A stretch of DNA of 64,000 nt, from the NCBI RefSeq assembly GCF_013141825.1, contig NZ_RZNH01000001.1, positions 186,001 to 250,000 on the forward strand. Direction: 5' to 3'. Origin of the DNA: Marinifilum caeruleilacunae. Lineage in GTDB: Bacteria; Bacteroidota; Bacteroidia; Bacteroidales; Marinifilaceae. Shown piece by piece: positions 56,297 to 64,000 of this stretch. A program made the translations under genes and the position numbers. Below the pieces are notes generated by a model. That model saw only the letters and a program-made list of their open reading frames with translations, did no database searches and was not told the origin of the DNA. The stretch's first letter is position 1, and every line of letters begins with the position of its first letter.

Positions 56297-57133
56297 ATGA
56301 ATAAAACGACTCTTGAAACAAGATATAGAATAGGCATTTTAGGTTGCGGGTGGTTAGGATTGCCACTGTCCGAATTTTTTATTGCGCAAGGATTGGAAGT
56401 GAAAGGTTCCACCCCATCGCCTGACAAGTTGCAAGCTCTGCAAGAAAAAGGAATCAAATCGTTTCATATTAATTTGGATCCCTCTTTAAATTCTGATTAC
56501 AATTCTGATTTTTTCGATACCGATGTGTTAATTATAAACTTTCCACCAAAACGTAGAGATGATATTCTTGATTGGCACACCCAGCAAATTGAATCATTAG
56601 TTTCGGCCATCCGAAAATCTAAAATTGATAAAATCATTTTTATCAGCTCCACCTCTGTTTATGCCGAAGTAAATGGAGAAGTAAGTGAATTGAATGAGGA
56701 AACTCCTGCGAAAAATAGTGGCAAAGCCCTGCGCATAGCAGAAGAATTACTCTTGGAAGAACCGAGTTTTCGAACCACCATTATTCGTTTTGGCGGACTT
56801 ATTGGCTATGATCGAAAACCAGGTAGGTTTTTTGCAGGTAAAAAGAACCTGAAAAATGGCGATGTTCCCGTCAATTTAATCCATAGGGATGATTGTATTG
56901 GAATCATCAATCACGTGATTACCAACAATATTTGGGGTGAAACTTTTAATGCATGTTGTCCTGAACATCCGCGCAGAAAAGATTTTTATAAAGCCGCAGC
57001 AGAAGCTCATCATTTTGAAATTCCCGAATTCCTATCTAACAAAGATGAATTTAAAATTGTTAATTGCGATAAACTCATTAAATCGGGCTATTCTTTTCTG
57101 TATCAAAATCCTGTAGACTGTTTAATTGTTTAA
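56297..57133 (+). CDS. NAD(P)-dependent epimerase/dehydratase-like protein
   Basis: This 278-residue Rossmann-fold protein resembles the YeeZ group of extended SDRs. It has GILGCGWLGLPL near residue 13, then DKIIFISSTSVYAEVNGEVSE, the position where the active-site Ser and Tyr sit. The Tyr-xxx-Lys of classical epimerases is not clear, so catalysis is uncertain. It is followed by a small ABM-like gene. No pathway is indicated. Confidence 0.8.
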   Translation: MNKTTLETRYRIGILGCGWLGLPLSEFFIAQGLEVKGSTPSPDKLQALQEKGIKSFHINLDPSLNSDYNSDFFDTDVLIINFPPKRRDDILDWHTQQIESLVSAIRKSKIDKIIFISSTSVYAEVNGEVSELNEETPAKNSGKALRIAEELLLEEPSFRTTIIRFGGLIGYDRKPGRFFAGKKNLKNGDVPVNLIHRDDCIGIINHVITNNIWGETFNACCPEHPRRKDFYKAAAEAHHFEIPEFLSNKDEFKIVNCDKLIKSGYSFLYQNPVDCLIV

Positions 57134-57252
57134 GTAAATTTTTCTTTTAAACTAAAAAAAGATAAGATTATCCTATTATTTACGACTATAATCAATTTAT
57201 TATAAAGTCCGTTCTTATTTTAATTAAATTTAGAACAAATATTCATTGAATA

Positions 57253-57540
57253 ATGGTATATCTGCTACTTAAACAACCCACAAAGGATATGAATTCCTGG
57301 CGAGAATCTTTCGACCGTTTTTTGGAATATCGAAAAATTGGCGGTGAATTGTCTTGTAAAATTTACCAGACACCTCGCAAAAAGAATGAGCTAATTGTTC
57401 TCTCGGAATGGCGAAGCATGGATGAAGTAACAGAATTCCTGGAATCTCAATCATTTGAAATGATTAAGGAACTAGAAGACAAAGAGCCCCTTACCATTAA
57501 ATTGCTGAACAAGCGAAATATCAACAAGTATATCAAATAA
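57253..57540 (+). CDS. Small ABM-like (dimeric alpha/beta barrel) protein
   Basis: This 95-residue protein has the pattern of antibiotic-biosynthesis-monooxygenase-type ferredoxin-like folds: YLLLKQPTKDMNSWRESFDRF, CKIYQTPRKKNELIVLSEWRSMDEVTEFL. Such proteins act as small monooxygenases or heme-degrading or ligand-binding dimers. No His or other catalytic residue could be placed. Its stop directly abuts the next gene's stop on the other strand. Confidence 0.6.
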   Translation: MVYLLLKQPTKDMNSWRESFDRFLEYRKIGGELSCKIYQTPRKKNELIVLSEWRSMDEVTEFLESQSFEMIKELEDKEPLTIKLLNKRNINKYIK

Positions 57541-58092
57541 TTAGAGTAATTCTTCCATTTTTAGCATCATTTCCATATTGATCGCCTCTATTGTTTTTGC
57601 AAGCACATGAAGCAGGAGGTGTGGAAATTCATCTTCATAAAGATTTTCTTCCAGTTCAGTCAGGCAATCGTCCAGGCCAAATCGATAGCCTTTAATTTGA
57701 TTCATGTTCGTCAGGTATTCCAGAATTTGAATCTCATTCAGATTCAGATGTTCAGGCAAATTTAAGGGTACTATTTCCAAATCTTGCTTGGGAAAAACTT
57801 TATATGACTCTTCCACAATTGAGTTAATGTAAGAGTTTAACACATCTACCATATCTTCCAAGCTATCAAATCCATATGACAAACCCAACAAATCCTCATA
57901 AGCATCTACAAACAATGAATTCATCAAGAGAAGATACTCATCAAGTTTCTCTATTTGTGTTGTACTAACACCAGGTTGAATTCTATAAAATTCCAGAATT
58001 CCCTGGATAATTTCAGACCTGGATTCTGTTGTCGATCTTACTGTATTTTCATTAAACTCCTTCACTTCCCAATTGTAAATGTGTTGTTTCAA
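57541..58092 (-). CDS. Hypothetical acidic helical protein overlapping the PHP-ACT gene
   Basis: This 183-residue protein is acidic and helical with no signal peptide (LDEYLLLMNSLFVDAYEDLLGL, FGLDDCLTELEENLYEDEF). Its start overlaps the last 41 bp of the upstream PHP-ACT gene in another frame, a sign of translational coupling. I do not recognise the family. It is probably a partner of that enzyme. Confidence 0.65.
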   Translation of the reverse strand: MKQHIYNWEVKEFNENTVRSTTESRSEIIQGILEFYRIQPGVSTTQIEKLDEYLLLMNSLFVDAYEDLLGLSYGFDSLEDMVDVLNSYINSIVEESYKVFPKQDLEIVPLNLPEHLNLNEIQILEYLTNMNQIKGYRFGLDDCLTELEENLYEDEFPHLLLHVLAKTIEAINMEMMLKMEELL

Positions 58093-59803
58093 AAAATTGT
58101 GGCCCTAATTTTTTCAGCACTTCCGAAACTGAATTCGAACTCTCTTCTATTCCAAGTATGGCATAACCTTTATTCCCTCTTTGCCCTAATTTTAAATCTT
58201 TAATATTGATATTTTGAGAAGCCAAAGCCGAAAGCAGAATCAATAAAACGCCAGAAGAGTTATTATGAATCGATAAAATCATCTGTTTGCTAATGGCAAT
58301 AGGCAAATTAACACCATCCACTTCGAGCAGATAATTCTTTCCCTTTTGCAATTCCGGAATATCGAAATTATCGCCAACACGTATTTCAATAAAGCTATCT
58401 CCTCCAGTTCCCCTCACAAATTCAACAGCTTCTTTTATGGCATTTTCATCTCCGCTTAGGGTTAAAAAAGCAGTTGCTGTTCCATCGTTATTGGTGTTTA
58501 AATATGCGGTTTCCACATTAATTTCTTCCGATGCAAGTGCATTAAAAATCATCGATAAAACACCAGGATCATCCCTATGATGGGAAAGCAGTCCGCTTGT
58601 TTTACTCGAAGAATTTTCGGGTACAGAATTGCTAATTGTGACCGATTTATTGCCTTTTCGTATGCGAATGGCCTCAAAATCACCCAAGGAAGTGGCATTC
58701 TTATGATGTTCGAGAAAAGTTCGAAATTCTCCACCAAAAGAAAACTTCGGAATTCTTCTCTGTTTTCGATCTTCAAACCTAAGGTTTAACATCTCAATTC
58801 CAAGATTCATCACCTTGTATTTTTCCTCCTTAAATCCCGAATTTCGCAAAGGTCTTTTTTCGGGTATGGTTTTCGAAAAACTGAGGTAATGTTTGTAACC
58901 TACCTCGTAGGCAAATTTAATTCCCCTTTCGAAATGATTTCCCAGGTTTTGAATGCTATGTGTATCCGTTCCAAGCGAAATTGGAATATCAAGCTGTTTG
59001 GCTCTTTGCAAGATTGATTGGTGAGGGTAAATCCCACAACCTTTATTGATTCCTGCCAGGTTAACATCAAGGGCAAGATTGTACTCGCTGATCATTTCGA
59101 GCAAAAAACGCATTCTTCGAGCCAAAATATGATCGCTCGTATCCAATTCCAACAAAGCTTGAGGAATAGGTGCAAATAGTTTTGGCAAATCCAAATGCCC
59201 TACAATCTGTATCATTTCCCATGAGCAATCAACCATTTCAATCAATTCCTCGATATAGCCCAACCAATAATTCTCTACTCCACCACGAAGTTTAATAAGC
59301 TGATCTGCCTCTTCCTGGGAACCATCGTAAGGAATTCCTTCTTTGGAAAAGTGTAAGGATCCAATTACAAAATCGGCATTCTGAGCCTGGAAAATTTTTG
59401 AGCGATTCCATTGCAAGCCCAAATCGGCTCCCAACCATTCCAATTCGATACCATATTTTATTGAAATTTCGTTCCCATACTTCTCTTTCAGTTTTTCAAT
59501 CTTCTTGGGATAATTGAAATAAGCATTGTCGCCTCGTATGAATTTTACATCCAAACGTTTTTCTGCAGCATAGCGAAATCGCGTTAAGCGCGGTGTGTGA
59601 ATGATAAAGCTAATATTCGGATGACCTTTGGCAATTGCCTGCTCCGTAATCTTTTCCAATTCGTCAACACCATGCTTCACATGGTCGTTTCCCGTTCCTG
59701 CATGAATTCCGTGTGTTTCCCAAATAAAATATTCGGGCGGCTGTATTTTATTTCCTGACATCAAAAATTGCTTTGTGCTTATTGAATGAGTAAAATTAAC
59801 CAT
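58052..59803 (-). CDS. PHP-domain phosphoesterase fused to two ACT domains
   Basis: This 583-residue protein (569 from an ATG at 59761) joins a PHP metal-dependent phosphoesterase to two ligand-binding domains. Metal ligands can be placed: His31 and His34 (THGIHAG), His69, Glu120, His151 (SLHF), His203 (GHLD), and Asp280-His282 (GTDTH). ACT-like segments are at about 403-475 (SHHRDDPGVLSMIF) and 508-575 (NINIKDLKLGQRGNKGYAIL), the latter like the C-terminus of 3-phosphoglycerate dehydrogenase. It suggests a histidinol-phosphatase-like enzyme under amino-acid feedback. No his or ser gene is adjacent. Confidence 0.8.
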   Translation of the reverse strand: MVNFTHSISTKQFLMSGNKIQPPEYFIWETHGIHAGTGNDHVKHGVDELEKITEQAIAKGHPNISFIIHTPRLTRFRYAAEKRLDVKFIRGDNAYFNYPKKIEKLKEKYGNEISIKYGIELEWLGADLGLQWNRSKIFQAQNADFVIGSLHFSKEGIPYDGSQEEADQLIKLRGGVENYWLGYIEELIEMVDCSWEMIQIVGHLDLPKLFAPIPQALLELDTSDHILARRMRFLLEMISEYNLALDVNLAGINKGCGIYPHQSILQRAKQLDIPISLGTDTHSIQNLGNHFERGIKFAYEVGYKHYLSFSKTIPEKRPLRNSGFKEEKYKVMNLGIEMLNLRFEDRKQRRIPKFSFGGEFRTFLEHHKNATSLGDFEAIRIRKGNKSVTISNSVPENSSSKTSGLLSHHRDDPGVLSMIFNALASEEINVETAYLNTNNDGTATAFLTLSGDENAIKEAVEFVRGTGGDSFIEIRVGDNFDIPELQKGKNYLLEVDGVNLPIAISKQMILSIHNNSSGVLLILLSALASQNINIKDLKLGQRGNKGYAILGIEESSNSVSEVLKKLGPQFFETTHLQLGSEGV

Positions 59804-59903
59804 TTGTCTAGAATATCATCGCTCCCAAGCCTGGAAATCATCCAAATCCTGTAAAGGCAGTAAAAATTATCGGTTTGTCCATGATTTAATACTAACAAAT
59901 ACA

Positions 59904-59942
59904 GAAAGTGCAGACTCCATTTCGAGAGTCTGCACTTTTTTG
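59904..59942 (-). terminator. Terminator of the FkbH-like gene
   Basis: AAAGTGCAGACTC and GAGTCTGCACTTT form a 13-bp stem with 7-nt loop. T-rich sequence follows on both strands. It lies 25 bp after the stop at 59967. Confidence 0.85.
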
Positions 59943-59966
59943 TTTGTATTGATATTTATATCAGTT

Positions 59967-61799
59967 TTAACTTTTTACCGAACGTAAGATTCCATAATAG
60001 TATCTTCTTAAATAACGATAAATGGGTTTAAAAACATCCATTACTGGAGTTAAAGCAATTCTGTTTTTTTGAATCGATTGATGATTCAATTCCTTCAAAA
60101 TTCTGATTAATTCGAGCGCTATATTCTTGTAACAATGCCTTTTGTAGCGCTTATAGCTATAAGTTAAATCTTTGGATGATAAGACTATTTTTCTAAGGTC
60201 TACCAGGTAACAGTTTGAGGCATTGGTAATAAAGCCGTCCAATGCATTATTCATTTCAGCAATTCTCTCTGATGAATAATCTTCCCAATCGGCCGTAAAC
60301 TTAACCTCTGGTCCGTTTAAAAATACAATTGGAATATGAGCCGGAATTGCCGACCTTATTTTTTTTAGATTGGCAGTGAAATCATCAACAGATATTTTCC
60401 CCCTATGTATGAATTCTTTGGCAAAGAATTTTAAAAATTTTGCATTGATCCCCTTCCATCTTTTTTTGCGGTACACTTTGATAATATTGCACCATTCCTG
60501 TTTGTCTGTCAGGTTGATATTATTGGTTCCAAAAGTTACTTTTAATCCATTCGACTGATGTTCGTACATCTCCTGAATGTAATCCATATTCAAACTGTAA
60601 ATGAACACGTCGAAATGAGTGGAGAAAATCTTTGTTCGATAGGCGTCCTCATCAATAAAAGGCAGGTTCTTTTCTAAATATTGCTTTTGATCCAATGACA
60701 ATTCAAGGCTATCCAACAACATTTGGGTATGCTCCTTATTGATTACAATGTTGTTTTTGCCATTATAATTGGACTCTTTTAACAGCTTACATTTATAATC
60801 TCTCAAATAAAATAGCATCTGAAACAGGTCACATTCTCCTTTAAACAGAATGGTCATTTCTTCCTTACCAGGAGTGGAATCCTTTTCTTTTTCTGAGAAA
60901 TCATCCTCATCCATTACAGAAATCCAATTGGGTTTTGATTCATCCAATTGAACTGCGACATCGGGAACTACTTCCAGTTTCGGGAAATTTAGTTTTTCGT
61001 ACAGGTATTGTTCAACCCCCAAATTGATAATGCGGCAAGAGAAAACGAAATGTTCCAATCGATTCAAATTTCGATCGAAAGCGTAAAAACCGGTAATGCC
61101 ATAATCTCCATATTTATCGACTACCCGAATCAGTTTTTTCTCAAGATTTATATCTCCTATGAGAGTCTCAAGTTCTGTTTCATTGAGTCGTTGTTTGGTA
61201 TAATTCAACTGGTTGGTTCGATTTAAAAGCTCCAGCAATCGGTCTTTGTGTTGATTGTCAAGCTCCATGTATTGAATTTTAATGTCGGAGGTTAACAAGA
61301 ACTCCTCATTACTGGTGTGTTCCGATTGATCAACAAATTTCTTCTCTAAAATTTTATAATGTCCCAGCCTGCTGTGTGTAGAATCATCTTTGCCTGCAAA
61401 AGCTGGGTGATTTTTAATATTGGAGATAAAAGATGGATCTTCGGCAAAGATGCCTTTGTTGTAAAATTTTGCCTCTTCAAGATTCATATGATTATCGTCG
61501 AGAAAGAGTGTATTTTCAGCCCTTAGCTGACATTTTTCGATCACTCGTTGCACCAACTTCCCTTTTCCTTCCCATTCAATCTCGGGAAAAATAAAGTAGT
61601 CCCAAACCCCAATTTCCTGAAGTTTATCCCTGGCCTGTGAAAAATTATTTTTGGAAACAATACTATTAATAATCCCTCTACCTGTCAGCCACTTGACCAA
61701 ATCTACATTCTCCTGGACACAACTCACACCTTCTTCGGAAAGGGTTCCTTTCCAAAAAGTTTCATCAAGATCCCAGATGACAAGTTTAATGCTTTTCAT
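59967..61799 (-). CDS. FkbH-like HAD-IIIC family protein
   Basis: This 610-residue protein begins with a HAD domain: catalytic Asp10 and Asp12 in WDLDETFWKG, then SKNNFSQA and FLDDNHMNLEEAK. A middle part (about 165-285) resembles a GNAT-type domain (VDKYGDYGITGFYAF, IINLGVEQYLYEKL). The C-terminal ~200 residues look like an SGNH-hydrolase-type fold (IPIVFLNGPEV, NCYLVDLRKIV). FkbH proteins activate three-carbon units for polyketide or glycan modification. It lies 90 bp after the Wzc-like gene, so it may modify an exopolysaccharide. Confidence 0.82.
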   Translation of the reverse strand: MKSIKLVIWDLDETFWKGTLSEEGVSCVQENVDLVKWLTGRGIINSIVSKNNFSQARDKLQEIGVWDYFIFPEIEWEGKGKLVQRVIEKCQLRAENTLFLDDNHMNLEEAKFYNKGIFAEDPSFISNIKNHPAFAGKDDSTHSRLGHYKILEKKFVDQSEHTSNEEFLLTSDIKIQYMELDNQHKDRLLELLNRTNQLNYTKQRLNETELETLIGDINLEKKLIRVVDKYGDYGITGFYAFDRNLNRLEHFVFSCRIINLGVEQYLYEKLNFPKLEVVPDVAVQLDESKPNWISVMDEDDFSEKEKDSTPGKEEMTILFKGECDLFQMLFYLRDYKCKLLKESNYNGKNNIVINKEHTQMLLDSLELSLDQKQYLEKNLPFIDEDAYRTKIFSTHFDVFIYSLNMDYIQEMYEHQSNGLKVTFGTNNINLTDKQEWCNIIKVYRKKRWKGINAKFLKFFAKEFIHRGKISVDDFTANLKKIRSAIPAHIPIVFLNGPEVKFTADWEDYSSERIAEMNNALDGFITNASNCYLVDLRKIVLSSKDLTYSYKRYKRHCYKNIALELIRILKELNHQSIQKNRIALTPVMDVFKPIYRYLRRYYYGILRSVKS

Positions 61800-61889
61800 A
61801 GCTCTTTATTTAATTCACATATTGCATTTTGAATAGGGATTAGTGTTTTTAATGACTTACAACAATTCATGGGTTTTCAATATGGGCAT

Positions 61890-64000
61890 TTACGATTTCA
61901 ATGAATTCTGATGAAAGATTACATCATCTTTATAGTATCCATTTTTATATCCGAATTTACCAAAGTTGAATCCTTCGTATTTAAAATCGTTCAGCAAGAG
62001 CGAAACGTTCCTAAACGAACCTTTATCTACGAGTTTATTGATATAGTTTACCTGATCGTTACGACTGTACTTGTGTCTGAGCACAAACAGGTTTACGTCG
62101 GCATATTTTCCAACCAGCACACCATCTGTTACGACCGAAACGGGGGCATTATCCATTACAATGTAACTAAACTTACTTTTCACCAATTCCATAAATCGAC
62201 TAAACCTACCATTGGAAAGAAGCTCGGCAGGATTGGAGGCAACTGGTCCGGCTGGAATAAAGCTCAGGTTTTCGATTTGTGTTGGATGTACAATCTCCTT
62301 AAAACTTTCCTTATCCTCCAGGAAACTGCTCATTCCTATCTGACCATTTAATCCAAACAATTTGTACAGTTTGGGTTTTCTCATATCTGTTTCAATTAGC
62401 AGCACCTTACGGTGGCTCATGGCCAAAATCGCTGCCAAATTTGCACTCACGAATGATTTTCCTTCGCCGGATATGATAGATTGTACCGATATTACTTTCT
62501 GACTTTGGTCTGATAAAATATATTCCAGATCGGTTCTAAGATTTCTAAACGATTCGGTAACTGCAGCCTGTGGACGTTTTGATACCAATACCTCCTTTTT
62601 GTATTTGTTATGACTGATTACACCCAAAACATTCAAAACTGTTTCCTGTTCAATCTCAGAAACATTATCAATGGTATTGTTGAAATAGTCGGCAGTTTTA
62701 ATAAAAACAAAAGGAATGAAAGCTGCTAAACAGAAGCCCAAGGCCAAATTAATTAATAGTTTCGGTCCAACCTTCACAGTTGAAGTTAAACTTGCCTGAT
62801 CAAGAATTTGCGAATTGGGTGCATTGGATGCAATGGTAATTTCGGCCTCTGCCCTCTTTTTTAAAAGGAAGGTGTAGAGGTCGTTATTCAAATCGTACCT
62901 TCGTTTGATATTGGAAAATTTTTGCTCAATTTTAGGCATTTTAGCCAATTTTCCCCTTACCCTGCTGATCTGTCTCGAAATCTCAATCATTTCATTTTCT
63001 GCATGCACCAGTAGGTTTTTAAGGTTCTCTTCCAAACTCTCTTTGGTGTGTTTTATTTCTTTATCGAGAACCTTCATATTGGGTTCGTTTGCTGTGGCAC
63101 TTAAGGAGTAAACTTCTTTTTTGCTGTACAAATCGCCCAATTTTAGCACCAACTGATTCAGTACAGGATCAGTAATATCAACAACCGAAGGAGATAAGAT
63201 GGATTTGGAAACTCGTTCTTCTCCAAAATTTCTTTGAAGGCTATTCTCTACCTTATTAAATTCTTTGTTGTTGCTTAGGTATCGATTCAAATTTCTACAG
63301 TAGTTAAGCTTCCTTTCAGCCAGTGTATATTCTTCTTCCAGCCTCTTTAAATCCGATAATACAAGATTACTCTCCTGCTCCAGGTTCACACTTTGATTTT
63401 TAGATTGAAAATCGCTGAACAGGTGTCCTGTTTCCCGCAAGGAATCGATAACACCATCCAATTGCATATCGATAAACCTGACCGTATTTTCTGAAATTTT
63501 GTTCTTTTCTGCCAGGCAGTAATCTATATATCTATTGCTTAATTCATTTAAATAATCAACCAACCTATTGGCTTGCGTACCTCTAATTTTCAGGTTTATC
63601 AGGTTTCCTTTTTGTTCTGCCAGGTTTACCTCTAAACTACCCACATAAGCAAGGCTAAGGCTCTCTAAATCGTGCAAAACAAAAGAGTATTCAACATTCA
63701 TTGGAACCAGCAAATCTTCATTTTTTTCAATAATAAAGCTGAAATATTCATTCTCAAATACTTCTCCAAATCTTCCTTTGTTCTCGATATTTACAGTATT
63801 CCCTCCGCCCACAGCAAGGTCTTCAACCCGAAGCAAATACTCCTCGTCCGAAATCATTCGTACATAAACAGGTATATTTTTAGGGTTTGCAATAATTCCG
63901 GTCTCCACAATGACAAATGGTTCTCTTCCATACAAATCTTCATTGTATAGTGGTTTTTTCAGATACCAGGATGATTCCCATCCCAGGTTCCTGATCACCT
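61890..64000 (-). CDS. Wzc-type polysaccharide co-polymerase / tyrosine autokinase, N-terminus outside window
   Basis: The frame is open to the right edge, so only the C-terminal ~703 residues are present. The visible part includes the periplasmic Wzz-like coiled coil, a second membrane helix (LLINLALGFCLAAFIPFVFI) and a cytoplasmic BY-kinase. Walker A is in ISGEGKSFVSANLA, Walker A' in LLIETDMRKPK, and Walker B in YIVMDNAPVSVV. The tail holds several Tyr (FGYKNGYYKDD) for autophosphorylation. It controls chain length and export of capsular or exopolysaccharide. Confidence 0.93.
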   Translation of the reverse strand, partial: VIRNLGWESSWYLKKPLYNEDLYGREPFVIVETGIIANPKNIPVYVRMISDEEYLLRVEDLAVGGGNTVNIENKGRFGEVFENEYFSFIIEKNEDLLVPMNVEYSFVLHDLESLSLAYVGSLEVNLAEQKGNLINLKIRGTQANRLVDYLNELSNRYIDYCLAEKNKISENTVRFIDMQLDGVIDSLRETGHLFSDFQSKNQSVNLEQESNLVLSDLKRLEEEYTLAERKLNYCRNLNRYLSNNKEFNKVENSLQRNFGEERVSKSILSPSVVDITDPVLNQLVLKLGDLYSKKEVYSLSATANEPNMKVLDKEIKHTKESLEENLKNLLVHAENEMIEISRQISRVRGKLAKMPKIEQKFSNIKRRYDLNNDLYTFLLKKRAEAEITIASNAPNSQILDQASLTSTVKVGPKLLINLALGFCLAAFIPFVFIKTADYFNNTIDNVSEIEQETVLNVLGVISHNKYKKEVLVSKRPQAAVTESFRNLRTDLEYILSDQSQKVISVQSIISGEGKSFVSANLAAILAMSHRKVLLIETDMRKPKLYKLFGLNGQIGMSSFLEDKESFKEIVHPTQIENLSFIPAGPVASNPAELLSNGRFSRFMELVKSKFSYIVMDNAPVSVVTDGVLVGKYADVNLFVLRHKYSRNDQVNYINKLVDKGSFRNVSLLLNDFKYEGFNFGKFGYKNGYYKDDVIFHQNSLKS

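Noticed and set aside
61911-62351. 146-codon frame antisense to the Wzc-like kinase
   Set aside because: It overlaps the kinase domain fully and does not look like a protein family.

Overview
The window looks like chromosome of a marine or sediment Bacteroidota, probably order Marinilabiliales/Marinifilaceae. This is inferred from low GC, TonB receptors with carboxypeptidase-regulatory N-terminal domains, lipoproteins with acidic residues after the lipobox Cys, promoters of the TTTG/TAnnTTTG type, a monomeric isocitrate dehydrogenase and an FkbH/Wzc polysaccharide locus. No rRNA, tRNA, CRISPR array, insertion sequence or prophage was seen.

Region 1 (1-16.3 kb) is an accessory island of small-molecule oxidoreductases and hydrolases: three SDRs (one cut by the left edge), an aldo/keto reductase, an Old Yellow Enzyme, an exported haloalkane-dehalogenase-like hydrolase, an exported alpha/beta hydrolase and a lipoprotein nitroreductase. 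They are interleaved with five paralogous AraC-type regulators. Three target promoters carry two 12-bp half-sites exactly 21 bp apart, at a fixed 38-39 bp from a TTTG -7 element; a fourth carries a weaker version. HU, a patatin-like lipase and a SpoU methylase lie among them. A GH127 lipoprotein with its own divergent AraC regulator follows (16.3-19.3 kb).

Region 2 (19.3-37.2 kb) is a transport region. A cobalamin riboswitch leads a BtuB-like receptor and an exported CbiK-type chelatase lipoprotein. Converging on it is an eight-gene minus-strand operon (33.5 to 24.0 kb): TonB receptor, DUF4876-like lipoprotein, outer-membrane barrel, ABC ATPase, ABC-2-like permease, DUF4857-like membrane protein, exported OB-fold-like protein and PepSY membrane protein. 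A flavodoxin unit with its own promoter follows. A third TonB receptor, preceded by a His-rich small membrane protein, is at 34.3-37.2 kb. The eight-gene operon is the best candidate for an uncharacterised system: its parts span outer membrane, periplasm, inner membrane and a possible reductant.

Region 3 (37.2-56 kb) is mostly core. It holds a hemerythrin-domain protein overlapping a LuxR protein with a degenerate Cys-rich receiver, isocitrate dehydrogenase, dnaX, a RelA/SpoT protein whose hydrolase site is destroyed, and nearly the whole early tetrapyrrole pathway (hemD-hemL on plus, hemA/hemC-hemB-hemE on minus) around a PLP dehydratase, two hypotheticals and an orphan histidine kinase. The tetrapyrrole genes and the B12 scavenging locus are related chemically, but no shared regulation was seen.

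Region 4 (56-64 kb) holds an NAD-dependent epimerase-like protein, a small ABM-like protein, a PHP phosphoesterase fused to two ACT domains, an FkbH-like HAD protein and the C-terminal part of a Wzc-type polysaccharide co-polymerase/tyrosine kinase that runs off the right edge.
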